DNA of 64,000 bases from Flavobacterium sharifuzzamanii (GTDB lineage Bacteria > Bacteroidota > Bacteroidia > Flavobacteriales > Flavobacteriaceae). This document shows, piece by piece, positions 28,282 through 37,045 of the stretch. Both the position numbers and the translations under genes were made by a program. The stretch is taken from assembly GCF_003254585.1 (NCBI RefSeq), contig NZ_QJGZ01000038.1:310001-374000 (forward strand), in the 5' to 3' direction. Under the pieces are notes generated by a model. It saw only the letters and a program-made list of their open reading frames with translations. It ran no database searches and had not been told where the DNA came from. How positions within the stretch are numbered: position 1 is the stretch's first letter; every line of letters begins with the position of its first letter.

Positions 28282-28815
28282 TTAGTAGTCGATTTTCTCC
28301 AAAATTGCCTCAAAATCGTATCTATTTTTCCATTTTTGCTCTAAAGTTTCCTCCTGAATTGCATTAATTCGTAATTTAAAATCATTAAAAATTCCATTTG
28401 AAACAATAAAATTTACTGCTTGTTCAAAAGAATTAAAGATGCTTTTGTAGAATAATTCCTGCTTGATTAAATTTTGCGAAGAAAACGTTTGCGCTATTTC
28501 AATATTGTAAAGCATAATATCAGCAACAACATACGAGTCTACACCAAGCATCATAAAATGTTTAATGAGTTTTTGAGCGACAGATCTTCTCATTTTGGCT
28601 TTTGGACGCCATTTTGCTCCAGGCTTTTTGATTGGGAAATATTCGTGCGAGATTTTAACCTTTGCTTCCTGAAGCAATTTGTCTTCTTTTGGGTTAAAAA
28701 CAAAGTCATAATATACTTTTACGGGAGCAAATTTCTCGTACAATTCTATCAATTGTTCTTCCAATTGCTCTTTTGTTAATTCGCCTAAATATTTTTTTAA
28801 ATCTCTTTTACTCAT
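28282..28815 (-). CDS. DUF6155 family protein
   Basis: A 177-residue soluble protein beginning MSKRDLKKYLGELTKEQLEE, rich in lysine and aromatic residues, with FVFNPKEDKLLQEAKVKI and a basic KPGAKWRPKAKMRRS segment. I recognise it as a DUF6155-type conserved protein of Bacteroidota; its job is unknown, and the basic segment could touch nucleic acid. I use the ATG at 28815, because the two extra codons start with TTG. A -7 TACTTTTG lies at 28841-28834. Confidence 0.72.
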   Translation of the reverse strand: MSKRDLKKYLGELTKEQLEEQLIELYEKFAPVKVYYDFVFNPKEDKLLQEAKVKISHEYFPIKKPGAKWRPKAKMRRSVAQKLIKHFMMLGVDSYVVADIMLYNIEIAQTFSSQNLIKQELFYKSIFNSFEQAVNFIVSNGIFNDFKLRINAIQEETLEQKWKNRYDFEAILEKIDY

Positions 28816-28833
28816 TCTCAAAACTTAAGATTA

Positions 28834-28841
28834 CAAAAGTA
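28834..28841 (-). promoter_or_regulatory. -7 element of the DUF6155 gene
   Basis: On the minus strand TACTTTTG matches TAnnTTTG, 18 bases before the ATG at 28815. Confidence 0.45.
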
Positions 28842-28884
28842 AATTACTTTCTTTATAAATACCTCAAAAACCAACGATAATACT

Positions 28885-28892
28885 TAATTTTG
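28885..28892 (+). promoter_or_regulatory. -7 element of the DUF3817-MscS operon
   Basis: TAATTTTG matches TAnnTTTG and ends 27 bases before the ATG at 28920. It is back to back with the DUF6155 promoter 43 bases away. Confidence 0.45.
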
Positions 28893-28919
28893 CGCCTATT
28901 AAACTTAAAAATTATATAC

Positions 28920-29213
28920 ATGCTCAAGATTTTCAAAGTTACTGCCATTTTAGAGGGAATCTCTTATTTAGTATTGTTTGCTAATATGTTGATTATCAAA
29001 AATAATAATCCTGAACTTTATCATACATTATTACGTCCGTTAGGAATGACACACGGTGTTTTATTTATCGGATACATTCTTTTAGCTTTTTTATTGAAAA
29101 AATCAATGAATTGGGATTTAAAAACTTTTGCAATCATTCTAGTTGCTTCTCTTATTCCGTTTGGAACTTTTTACATCGAGAAAAAATATTTAGAAACTAA
29201 AGCAAATGCATAA
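28920..29213 (+). CDS. DUF3817 small membrane protein
   Basis: A 97-residue protein with three predicted membrane helices (about 9-26, 44-62 and 72-88). Seen: the EGISYLVLFANM opening and PLGMTHGVLFIGYILLA with the conserved glycine-histidine, then LIPFGTFYIEKKYL at the end. These match DUF3817, found as single proteins and fused to transporters. I start at the ATG at 28920, since the longer frame begins inside the promoter. It overlaps the MscS gene by 8 bases, so the two are translated from one mRNA. Confidence 0.8.
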   Translation: MLKIFKVTAILEGISYLVLFANMLIIKNNNPELYHTLLRPLGMTHGVLFIGYILLAFLLKKSMNWDLKTFAIILVASLIPFGTFYIEKKYLETKANA

Positions 29214-30453
29214 GTTTTTGGAGAAAATATTTAACTTTTTATATCCTGTTTTTAGAGATTGGGGAATGAGCCGCAATGTAGCGTCTTATACCAGTCTGAT
29301 TTTTAATATTCTTATTCTAATAGCGCTGGCATATGTTATTTATTATGCTGCTAAATTTCTTTTGGTTACGCTAACAGCCGTTTTTGCACAGCGTACCAAA
29401 ACAAAGTTTGACGATTATTTAATTCAGAACAAAACAACAAGATATACCGCTTATTTAATTCCGTTTTTCTTTATTTATAAAGCCGTTCCTGTTATTCTAG
29501 ACAAATATGAATATTGGGAATCGATTTTCGGAAAAATAGTTGGTATTTATATTGTATTGCTTGGATTATGGATTGTTCGAACTGTTTTTAATTCGTTACG
29601 CGATTATTTAAAACAAAAGCCTGAATATAGCGATAAGCCAATTGACAGTTTTGTTCAGGTTATCATGATTGTGCTCTGGATTTTTGGAGTAGCCATGATT
29701 ATTTCGACTTTATTCGGAATTAAAAAAGGCGAACTACTAACGATTCTTGGAACACTTTCGGCAATTATCATCTTAATTTTTAGAGATACAATTCTTGGAT
29801 TTGTTTCGAGTGTTCAGGTTGCCATAAACGATATGGTTCGTATTGGCGATTGGATTACAATGGATAAGTTTGGTGCAGACGGTGACGTTATCGAAATCAA
29901 TTTGACAACGGTAAAAGTTCGAAATTTTGATAACACCATTACTACAATTCCAACTTATGCATTAAGTTCCGATTCGTTTCAGAACTGGCGCGGAATGCAG
30001 AAATCTGATGGAAGACGTATCAAAAGACATGTTTTGATAAAAAGCAGTACAATCCGTTTTTTAAACGATGAAGATTTGCATCAATTGCGAAAAGTTCAGC
30101 TGATTACTTCGTATATAGACAGCCGTCAAGCGGAAATTGACAGATACAATGATCTTAGAGGAATTGATAAAACGCTTTCGCTAAATGGCCGAAACATGAC
30201 CAATTTGGGATTGTTTAGAAAATACATTATGCAATATTTACATGACCATCCGGGATTGAACAAAAATATGCATATTATGTGCCGACAGTTGCAGTCAACC
30301 GCACATGGAGTTCCGTTGGAAATTTATGTCTTCTCAAGCGATAAGCGCTGGGCAAATTATGAATATATCATGGCCGATATTTTCGACCACGTAATGGCAT
30401 CAGTAAGATATTTTGATCTTGAGATTTTTGAATTGCCGTCGAGTATTGGTTAA
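29206..30453 (+). CDS. MscS-family mechanosensitive channel
   Basis: A tension-gated channel of 415 residues, similar in plan to YbdG-type proteins. Several membrane helices lie in the first 200 residues, the last being the pore helix TILGTLSAIIILIFRDTILG. Then comes the beta domain with INDMVRIGDWITMDKFGADG, VRNFDNTITTIPTYAL, and a long cytoplasmic C-terminal domain with a YIDSRQAEIDRYNDLRGID insert. It protects cells from osmotic downshock. It starts within the end of the DUF3817 gene. Confidence 0.9.
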   Translation: MHKFLEKIFNFLYPVFRDWGMSRNVASYTSLIFNILILIALAYVIYYAAKFLLVTLTAVFAQRTKTKFDDYLIQNKTTRYTAYLIPFFFIYKAVPVILDKYEYWESIFGKIVGIYIVLLGLWIVRTVFNSLRDYLKQKPEYSDKPIDSFVQVIMIVLWIFGVAMIISTLFGIKKGELLTILGTLSAIIILIFRDTILGFVSSVQVAINDMVRIGDWITMDKFGADGDVIEINLTTVKVRNFDNTITTIPTYALSSDSFQNWRGMQKSDGRRIKRHVLIKSSTIRFLNDEDLHQLRKVQLITSYIDSRQAEIDRYNDLRGIDKTLSLNGRNMTNLGLFRKYIMQYLHDHPGLNKNMHIMCRQLQSTAHGVPLEIYVFSSDKRWANYEYIMADIFDHVMASVRYFDLEIFELPSSIG

Positions 30454-30536
30454 ATTTTAACCGCAAAGAGCGCAAAGAATAAGCAAAGTTCGCAAAGTTT
30501 TTTTGATAAAGCTTTGCGAACTTTGCGTTAAAATAT
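30454..30536. repeat. CGCAAAG-type palindromic repeat
   Basis: Four CGCAAAG-like units, then a perfect 15-base stem, GCAAAGTTCGCAAAG (30483-30497) with 30512-30526, and an outer TTTTAAC/GTTAAAA match. It directly follows the mscS stop. Similar GCAAAG tracts are frequent in flavobacterial intergenic DNA. Confidence 0.75.
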
Positions 30537-30571
30537 AGCAGACTATTTCAGTTTGGAATTTGGAACTTTTA

Positions 30572-30991
30572 TTATTTCTCCTCTATCCTTTCAAAAAGAA
30601 ACTCAGGATTTTGATATTCAATAGGAACTTCTGGAACGTAACACGGAAGATTAAAATACGTTCCAATAACTCCTTTTCCCAAATAAAGCTTTCCATCTTT
30701 CTTTAAAAGCGCTAAAGGAACTCTTTTCCAAGCTCCGCCGAAAGAAATATAATGGTAATCGCCTCGAAGTGTATCGCCTCTTAAATCACCTCGTACATCT
30801 CCAGAATCTTTTCCGGTTCCGTAGTGATTAATTTCGTAACGACCATAAAAGCGTTTGTTGTTTATATGAATATCCAAAACCGCTGTGTCTTTATTGTTTA
30901 CAGCACGATATAATTGACGATTGTATTTTTCTTTATCTTCTTTAGAATTGCAAGAAGCTAGTAATAAGCATAAAAACAGAAATAATCGCAT
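30572..30991 (-). CDS. small lipoprotein of unknown function
   Basis: A 139-residue protein with a lipoprotein signal (MRLFLFLCLLLASC, lipobox LASC), expected in the outer or inner membrane. The mature part has short strands such as VLDIHINNKRFYGRYEINHY, then DVRGDLRGDTLRGDYHYIS, a pattern of small beta-barrel-like lipoproteins. No family name. It is monocistronic with a -7 TATTTTTG at 31017-31010. Confidence 0.6.
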   Translation of the reverse strand: MRLFLFLCLLLASCNSKEDKEKYNRQLYRAVNNKDTAVLDIHINNKRFYGRYEINHYGTGKDSGDVRGDLRGDTLRGDYHYISFGGAWKRVPLALLKKDGKLYLGKGVIGTYFNLPCYVPEVPIEYQNPEFLFERIEEK

Positions 30992-31073
30992 AATTTATTT
31001 TTAGAAAAACAAAAATAGGTTTTTACAATGGGATTATTTCTTTAACTTTAAGGAAAACTTAAAACAAAACCCC

Positions 31074-31475
31074 ATGGAAGATAGAGACACTTTTTTAAAA
31101 GAATTCAGAGGCGAAACTTTAGGAACTGTAAGTGCTCAATCTTCAGCAGATGAGATCTTTCAAAACCAGACCATCAGGCCAATTTTAAAACTACAAAACG
31201 ACTTATTCATTGCCGTTTTTATCAATTATGTAAATAAAAACAAACCTGATTTCTATTCTTATTCAGTTGAAAAGAAACTACAGACCATCGAAAATTCCAT
31301 TCAGAAAGACATTAAATTCAGAAATTCTTTAAAAGGAATTGTAATGGCGCTTTTTACAGTTGATGAATACAATACCTATATTAAGAATTCTTCTGATTTG
31401 AATAAACGTATGATGAATTTACTGATTGATAGATTAAAAAATCAGGTGCAGTTGTTTGAAGTGGAATCAAATTAA
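31074..31475 (+). CDS. conserved protein of unknown function
   Basis: A 133-residue soluble, mostly helical protein beginning MEDRDTFLKEFRGETLGTVS. Seen: IRPILKLQNDLFIAVFINYV and FRNSLKGIVMALFTVDEY. Relatives in Flavobacteriia are sometimes labelled glyoxalase, but I see no VOC beta-alpha repeat or metal ligands, so that label is not supported. It stands alone, 83 bases after the divergent lipoprotein gene. Confidence 0.55.
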   Translation: MEDRDTFLKEFRGETLGTVSAQSSADEIFQNQTIRPILKLQNDLFIAVFINYVNKNKPDFYSYSVEKKLQTIENSIQKDIKFRNSLKGIVMALFTVDEYNTYIKNSSDLNKRMMNLLIDRLKNQVQLFEVESN

Positions 31476-31504
31476 TAATAAAAAAGCATGCAATTTTAGT
31501 TTAG

Positions 31505-31975
31505 ATGAAATTTAGTTTAGATTTTACAACAGATTATGGTCAATTTTATTTAAATGAAAAAGATGATGAAGGAGATACTGAAAGCGAAAGTTTTTGGTCT
31601 AATGAAGCTTTTAATGATAAACTTGCTGTAGAGAAAGGGATTTTAGGGATTTCTATTGAAAATAGTGACGGAATTGTAAAATGTGAACTTGAATTTTTAG
31701 ATTCTAAAAGTTTAATTTCTGATTTCAGTGATTTTGATCATGTTGTAGAAGCTAGTTTAGAAATAAAAACTGGTTTAGTACAAATAAATGATTGTCCGTT
31801 AACGACCCTTATTTTAGAAGAAAAAATTGAAACTGGGAATTATAGAGTTCGTGTCTATTATGGTAATTTAGAATCTGCATATTCTGAAGCACCTAAGGAT
31901 TATTATAGAATTGAAATGTGGAAAGATGTTTTTTCAGATAGACATGTTTTAAAGAGATTTGAAAATAAATTCTAA
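31505..31975 (+). CDS. protein of unknown function
   Basis: A 156-residue acidic protein without signal peptide. Beta-rich: MKFSLDFTTDYGQFYLNEKD, then GILGISIENSDGIVKCELEF and ETGNYRVRVYYGNLESAYSE. The layout with a late GNY.VRVYYG strand recalls ComJ-like or immunity-protein folds, but this is only a resemblance by eye. No toxin gene is adjacent. It sits between two soluble genes on the same strand with gaps of about 30 bases on each side. Confidence 0.5.
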   Translation: MKFSLDFTTDYGQFYLNEKDDEGDTESESFWSNEAFNDKLAVEKGILGISIENSDGIVKCELEFLDSKSLISDFSDFDHVVEASLEIKTGLVQINDCPLTTLILEEKIETGNYRVRVYYGNLESAYSEAPKDYYRIEMWKDVFSDRHVLKRFENKF

Positions 31976-32000
31976 TGCAATAAATTTATATTTAAAATAA

Positions 32001-32579
32001 ATGTTCAGCCAATTCCGAAACAGATTCCCTTTAACCGATGAAAAATGGAATGAATACATCGGTTATTTCAATCGAATTGAAGTTCCTGCAAAAACTACTC
32101 TTTTAGAAGAAGGTGAAGTTTCAAAAAAACTTTATATCATCGAAAAAGGCTGTATTCGGGTTTGGTTTAACAACAATGGAAAAGATCTTACTACACAATT
32201 CTTTTTTGAAAATGAGAGCGTTGCTTCTATCGAAAGTTTTATGAAGAAACTCCCAAGTCCGACAAATATAGAAACGATTGAGCCTTCGGTTTTGTGGTGG
32301 ATTCATAAAAATGATCTGGATAAAATTCTCGAAGAAATCAAAGAAATACCAGAATTAAGGGATAGTCTCATTAATAAGCTTTTTGAGCGTACTTTTGATT
32401 ATATGAAGTATTTTGTTTCGTTCATAAAAGATTCTCCTGCAGAGCGATATAGTAACTTAATTAAAGAAAGACCTCAAATCATACTGCGTGTTCCGCAACA
32501 TTATATAGCTTCTTATTTGGGAATAACTACTGTGCATTTAAGCAGATTAAAAAGCAAATTAGTAAATAAAAATAGTTAA
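32001..32579 (+). CDS. Crp/Fnr family transcription regulator
   Basis: A 192-residue regulator with a cyclic-nucleotide-binding-like N domain (about 15-130, with EEGEVSKKLYIIEKGCIRVW) and a C-terminal helix-turn-helix (PQHYIASYLGITTVHLSRLK). It lacks the four FNR cysteines and many cAMP contacts, as usual for this Bacteroidota subgroup. Such genes often regulate the next gene; a palindrome precedes the MDR oxidoreductase that follows. Confidence 0.85.
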   Translation: MFSQFRNRFPLTDEKWNEYIGYFNRIEVPAKTTLLEEGEVSKKLYIIEKGCIRVWFNNNGKDLTTQFFFENESVASIESFMKKLPSPTNIETIEPSVLWWIHKNDLDKILEEIKEIPELRDSLINKLFERTFDYMKYFVSFIKDSPAERYSNLIKERPQIILRVPQHYIASYLGITTVHLSRLKSKLVNKNS

Positions 32580-32632
32580 AAAGTCAAACTTAAATTAGCT
32601 TATATAACTTATATGGTTTGACGAAAAATTTG

Positions 32633-32676
32633 ATAACAAATGTTATTGTCTGCCCATAAACGGCTCTGTAATTTTG
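32633..32676 (+). promoter_or_regulatory. MDR gene promoter with overlapping palindrome
   Basis: TAATTTTG at 32669-32676 is a -7 match and TTG at 32646-32648 sits 20 bases upstream as -33. ATAACAAATGTTAT (32633-32646), a perfect 14-base inverted repeat, abuts the -33. This is a plausible site for the Crp/Fnr protein encoded just upstream. Confidence 0.55.
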
Positions 32677-32696
32677 CTTCATAAAATTTAATAATT

Positions 32697-33668
32697 ATGA
32701 AAGCAGCAGTAGTTTATAAAAAAGGCGAATTGCCAAAATATGAAGAATTTGCAGAACCAATTGCATCCAATGAAAATGAAGTTTTAGTTTCGGTAAAAGC
32801 GGTAGCCATTACAAATCTGGATAAAGGAATTGCGAGTGGAGAACATTATTCTTCGGAAAAAGAAAACCAAAACGGATTTATAGTTGGAAGCGACGGAATT
32901 GGAGTGCTAGAAAACGGAACAAGAGTTTACGCCCGCGGAATTTCTGGAACAATTGCAGAAAAAGCGATTGTAGAGAAAAATAGAATGGTCGAATTACCAG
33001 GCGGAATTAATGATGCAACAGCCGCAGCGATGCCAAATGCAGTTGCAGGTTCAGCAATGGCTCTTCGTTTTAGGGCTGGAATAAAATCTGGAGAAACTGT
33101 TTTAATAAATGGAGCGACTGGTTTTACAGGACAGATGGCTGTTCAAATTGCAAAACATTATGGAGCTAAAAACATTATTGTTACAGGAAGAAACGAAAAA
33201 GCGCTTGAAAGTCTTTTAGAATTAGGTGCCGATGAAACTGTTTCTCTAAAACAAGATGATGAATCTTTTGTTTCCCAACTAAGAGAAATCCATAAAAATA
33301 CTCCAATAGATATTGTAATTGATTATTTATGGGGACATTCAGCAGAGCTTATTTTTTCTATTTTAAAAGGAAATGGAAACTTTACGCATAAAACCCGATA
33401 TGTTTCTGTAGGATCAATGTCTGGTGATACAATTCAATTATCAGCTCAGATTTTACGAAGTGTAGATCTTCAGTTGTCAGGATCTGGATTAGGAAGCTGG
33501 TCAAAAGAAGAAGTCAAATTATTATTTTCTGAGATACTTCCTGAAATGTTTCTTTTAGCGTCAAAAAATATACTAAAAGTAAATATTGAAACAGTAAATC
33601 TATCCGATATAGAAAAAATGTGGAATGCAGAAGTTCCTGACGGAAAACGTTTAGTTGTGGTAATCTAA
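32697..33668 (+). CDS. MDR-family zinc-independent quinone/alkenal oxidoreductase
   Basis: NAD(P)H-dependent medium-chain reductase of 323 residues. Seen: a GroES-like N domain (KAAVVYKKGELPKYEEFAEP), then the NADP-binding GETVLINGATGFTGQMAVQI and a basic ITVTGRNEKALESL-like segment. The zinc cysteines of alcohol dehydrogenases are absent, which points to the quinone oxidoreductase branch. Its promoter carries TTG-N20-TAATTTTG and a palindrome. Confidence 0.85.
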   Translation: MKAAVVYKKGELPKYEEFAEPIASNENEVLVSVKAVAITNLDKGIASGEHYSSEKENQNGFIVGSDGIGVLENGTRVYARGISGTIAEKAIVEKNRMVELPGGINDATAAAMPNAVAGSAMALRFRAGIKSGETVLINGATGFTGQMAVQIAKHYGAKNIIVTGRNEKALESLLELGADETVSLKQDDESFVSQLREIHKNTPIDIVIDYLWGHSAELIFSILKGNGNFTHKTRYVSVGSMSGDTIQLSAQILRSVDLQLSGSGLGSWSKEEVKLLFSEILPEMFLLASKNILKVNIETVNLSDIEKMWNAEVPDGKRLVVVI

Positions 33669-33675
33669 TATTTTT

Positions 33676-33810
33676 AAACACATAGAGACATAGAATTTTA
33701 TTCTTAAAAAAGGGAATTGGAAAGAAACTAGTTTCTCACACATAGCTATGTGTGTTTAAACAAGTGAAACGCCTTTTGTAGATTCCAAGAGGCTATGTTT
33801 CTATGTGTTT
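33676..33810. repeat. nested ACACATAG palindrome repeat
   Basis: Outer arms 33676-33693 and 33793-33810 are inverted with 17 of 18 matches. Inside lies a perfect 18-base palindrome (33737-33754, centre TAGCTA) made of the same CACATAG units, and a perfect GAAACTAGTTTC at 33724-33735. It fills the space between convergent genes and may terminate both. Confidence 0.78.
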
Positions 33811-33816
33811 GTATTT

Positions 33817-35793
33817 TTAATATTCTAGCAGCTCTTTCAAAGCTTGCTCGAATCTATTTCTCGGTAAAAACTGATCTTCTAGTGCTTTAGTAAATGGAAT
33901 TGGCGAATCTAGACTTGCCACACGTTTTACTGGAGCGTCTAGATATTCGAAGCAATTTTCCATAATTAATGCCGAAATATCACTTGCAATTCCACTAAAC
34001 ATGGTGTCTTCTTGGTAGATTATAGCTTTTCCGGTTTTTTTAACCGAAGCAAAAATAGTTTCTGTATCAAGAGGCTGTAAAGTTCTTAAATCGATTAAGT
34101 CGGCATCTATTTCTGGATTATTGGCCAAAGTTTCTAAAGCCCAATGAACAGTAGCTCCAAAGGCAATAATCGTTACCGATTTTCCTTCTTTTACCAAAGC
34201 CGCTTTACCTAAAGGAATAGTATAATAGTCTTTCGGAACATCTTGATAAATACTGCGGTATAATAATTTATGTTCGAAGAATAAAATAGGATTCGGGTCG
34301 TTAATTGCGGTGTTTAAAAGTCCTTTTGCATCGTATGGAAATGCTGGATAAATTACCTTTAAACCTGGAGTTTTAGTAAACCAAGCTTCATTAGTCTGCG
34401 AATGAAATGGTCCTGCCTGAGTTCCTCCGCCGCAAGGCATGCGAACAACAACATCGGCTTTTTCACCCCAGCGGTAATGAGATTTGGCTAAAAGATTTAC
34501 AATTGGATTAAATCCAGATGAAACAAAATCAGCAAATTGCATTTCTACAATTGCTTTATAGCCGTTTATAGAGAGTCCCATTCCAGTTGAAATAACAGCA
34601 CTTTCGCAGATTGGCGTATTGCGTATTCTGTCTTTTCCAAAAGCATCAACAAAACTTTCTGTAATTTTAAAAGCCCCGCCATATTCAGCAATATCCTGCC
34701 CCATGATTACAAGATTTTTATGGCGCCACATAGACTGCTCTAAACCATTTCGAATAGCATCTATAAAACGAATATTTTCTGATTCTGAATTATGGCTATA
34801 CTCTTCGTATTCATATCCTTTGTAAACATCATTTAGCTCTTCACTGTAAGTTGGTTCAATTTCAGGTTCTGCATTTGCCATTGCCCAATTTTCATCGATT
34901 TCGTGTTTGATTTCGGCATGAAATTGTTCGTCTAATTCATCTGTTAGAATTCCGTTTTCGGTCAAATATTTTCTGTAATTCGTAACAGGATCTCTTAGCT
35001 CCCACTGATCCATTAAATCTTGAGGAACATATTTTGTACCACTCGCCTCTTCGTGTCCGCGCATTCTAAAAGTTTTAAACTCTAATAAAATTGGACGCGG
35101 ATCTTCCTGCATTTCTTTCTTTAACTGAGACAATTTATTGTAGATTTCTACAATATTATTTCCGTCAATAATCCAGCTTTCAATTCCGTAACCAATACCT
35201 TTATCTGCAAGATTTTCACAAGCATATTGCTCATTAGTTGGTGTAGAAAGTCCGTAACCATTATTTTCAATAACAAACATTACAGGTAATTTCCAAACTG
35301 CTGCAATATTCAAAGCTTCGTGAAAATCTCCTTCACTTGTAGCACCTTCGCCGGTAAAAACTGCGGTAATTTTTTTGTTTTCTTGAAGTTTATTCGCAAG
35401 AGCAATTCCGTCAGCAATTCCTAACTGCGGCCCCAAATGCGAAATCATTCCTATGATATTGTATTCTTGCGTTCCGAAGTGGAAACTTCTATCGCGTCCT
35501 TTTGTAAAACCATTTGCTTTTCCCTGCCACTGCGAAAAAAGTCTATGAAGAGGAATGTTCCTGGTTGTAAATACACCAAGATTTCGATGCATTGGCAATA
35601 CGTATTCAGAATCATCTAAAACAGAAGTTACTCCCACAGCAATTGCTTCCTGCCCTATTCCTGAAAACCATTTAGAAACTTTTCCTTGTCGAATTAAGAT
35701 AAGCATCTTTTCTTCGATCAAGCGTGGTTTCAATATTTTATTGTATAAATCTAATAATTGTGCGTCAGTCAGGTTTTGGCGGTAAAAAATCAT
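33817..35793 (-). CDS. branched-chain 2-oxoacid dehydrogenase E1, fused alpha-beta
   Basis: Thiamine-diphosphate decarboxylase component for oxidative breakdown of branched-chain 2-oxo acids. The alpha half (about 1-330) has the ThDP motif TGEGATSEGDFHEALNIAA ending in VIENNGYGLS; the beta half (about 340-658) has MGQDIAEYGGAFKITE, RNTPICESA and EMQFADF. At 658 residues it is a natural fusion of subunits that are separate in many bacteria. E2 and E3 are not in the window. A -7 TATATTTG lies at 35825-35818. It opposes the ilv pathway 20 kb away. Confidence 0.93.
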   Translation of the reverse strand: MIFYRQNLTDAQLLDLYNKILKPRLIEEKMLILIRQGKVSKWFSGIGQEAIAVGVTSVLDDSEYVLPMHRNLGVFTTRNIPLHRLFSQWQGKANGFTKGRDRSFHFGTQEYNIIGMISHLGPQLGIADGIALANKLQENKKITAVFTGEGATSEGDFHEALNIAAVWKLPVMFVIENNGYGLSTPTNEQYACENLADKGIGYGIESWIIDGNNIVEIYNKLSQLKKEMQEDPRPILLEFKTFRMRGHEEASGTKYVPQDLMDQWELRDPVTNYRKYLTENGILTDELDEQFHAEIKHEIDENWAMANAEPEIEPTYSEELNDVYKGYEYEEYSHNSESENIRFIDAIRNGLEQSMWRHKNLVIMGQDIAEYGGAFKITESFVDAFGKDRIRNTPICESAVISTGMGLSINGYKAIVEMQFADFVSSGFNPIVNLLAKSHYRWGEKADVVVRMPCGGGTQAGPFHSQTNEAWFTKTPGLKVIYPAFPYDAKGLLNTAINDPNPILFFEHKLLYRSIYQDVPKDYYTIPLGKAALVKEGKSVTIIAFGATVHWALETLANNPEIDADLIDLRTLQPLDTETIFASVKKTGKAIIYQEDTMFSGIASDISALIMENCFEYLDAPVKRVASLDSPIPFTKALEDQFLPRNRFEQALKELLEY

Positions 35794-35817
35794 GTAATTT
35801 TTTGTTTTTTAGTGTTT

Positions 35818-35825
35818 CAAATATA
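35818..35825 (-). promoter_or_regulatory. -7 element of the BCKDH E1 gene
   Basis: TATATTTG on the minus strand, 24 bases before the ATG at 35793; no clear -33. Confidence 0.5.
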
Positions 35826-35921
35826 ACAAATTGTTGCTGTTTTATTAGAATTTGAAATAAAATTTTAATCAGAGATCTGCTTTTAATACCTGATCTTAAG
35901 TTTATTTTCTAAAATATTATC

Positions 35922-35929
35922 TACCTTTG
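35922..35929 (+). promoter_or_regulatory. -7 element of the 2OG-Fe(II) oxygenase gene
   Basis: TACCTTTG matches TAnnTTTG and ends 52 bases before the ATG at 35982. Confidence 0.45.
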
Positions 35930-35981
35930 TTATCAAAAGGTATTTATGACACCTTTCTTCTTTAAAATAAAAATGTAAAGT

Positions 35982-36932
35982 ATGCAAAACATTCCTAGTG
36001 TAGACTTACGTGATTTCCTTTCGGACGACCCGAAACGTAAACAAAAATTTGTAAATGAAATCGGCAGTGCATTTGAAAACATTGGCTTCGTAGCCTTAAA
36101 AGGTCATTTTCTTGATGATCAATTGGTTAACGAACTTTATGGTGAAATTAGAAATTTTTTCGCCTTGCCAATAGAAACTAAGCATAATTATGAAATTCCT
36201 GGAATCGGCGGACAAAGAGGTTATGTTTCTTTTGGAAAAGAACATGCTAAAGGACGCAAAGAAGGAGATTTAAAAGAATTTTGGCATTTTGGTCAATACG
36301 TTGACAAAGATTCAAGATGGGCTTCTGAATACCCGGACAATGTTGAAGTTACTGAATTACCACGTTTTAATGTTGTTGGTAAAGAGGCATACCAAAAATT
36401 GGAAAAAACGGGTGTTTATGTTTTAAGAGCTTTGGCTTTACATTTAGGTCTAGATGAGTTTTATTTTGATAACTATGCAAAAGAAGGAAACTCAATTTTA
36501 AGACCAATCCACTACCCTCCTATTACTTCTGAGCCAGAAAACGCAATTCGTGCAGCGGCTCACGGTGATATCAACTTAATTACATTATTGATGGGAGCTC
36601 AAGGTAAAGGATTACAGGTTCAAAACCACAACGGCGATTGGATTGATGCTATCGCTGAGGATGATGAATTAGTAATCAACGTTGGTGATATGTTGTCTAG
36701 ACATACTAACAACAAATTAAAATCTACAATTCATCAAGTGGTAAATCCGCCAAGAGAGTTGTGGGGAACTTCACGTTACTCAATTCCATTTTTTATGCAT
36801 CCAGTAAGCGATATGCGTTTGGATTGCCTTGAGAATTGTATTGATGAAGAAAACCCAAAGAAATACGAAGATATTACAGCTGGAGAGTTCTTGTATGAAC
36901 GTTTAGTAGAATTAGGTTTAATCAAAAAATAA
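35982..36932 (+). CDS. isopenicillin N synthase-like 2OG-Fe(II) dioxygenase
   Basis: Non-haem iron oxygenase of 316 residues. N-terminal DIOX_N-type domain from PSVDLRDFLSDDPK, C-terminal jelly roll. Iron ligands are visible: H194 and D196 in AAHGDINLI, and H251 in STIHQVV; R265 and S267 in SRYSIPFF bind 2-oxoglutarate. Substrate unknown. Not part of a biosynthetic cluster here, so the name isopenicillin N synthase should be read as a family label only. Confidence 0.9.
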   Translation: MQNIPSVDLRDFLSDDPKRKQKFVNEIGSAFENIGFVALKGHFLDDQLVNELYGEIRNFFALPIETKHNYEIPGIGGQRGYVSFGKEHAKGRKEGDLKEFWHFGQYVDKDSRWASEYPDNVEVTELPRFNVVGKEAYQKLEKTGVYVLRALALHLGLDEFYFDNYAKEGNSILRPIHYPPITSEPENAIRAAAHGDINLITLLMGAQGKGLQVQNHNGDWIDAIAEDDELVINVGDMLSRHTNNKLKSTIHQVVNPPRELWGTSRYSIPFFMHPVSDMRLDCLENCIDEENPKKYEDITAGEFLYERLVELGLIKK

Positions 36933-36955
36933 ACTTAAATAATTTCCAGATATAA

Positions 36956-36992
36956 AAATTCCAAATTCCAAGTTTTTCTTGGGGTTTGGAAT
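36956..36992 (+). terminator. hairpin after the oxygenase gene
   Basis: AAATTCCAAATTCCAAG pairs with CTTGGGGTTTGGAATTT around TTTTT, with one or two unpaired bases, followed by AATTTTT. The AAATTCCAA unit recurs at 23646 and 59757. Confidence 0.6.
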
Positions 36993-37045
36993 TTAATTTT
37001 TAGATATCTTTATGCTTGAAAATTTATTTTTAGAATAAAAAAAAT

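Noticed and set aside
31074..31475. Label glyoxalase for the 133-residue unknown
   Set aside because: No VOC beta-alpha repeats or metal ligands are visible.
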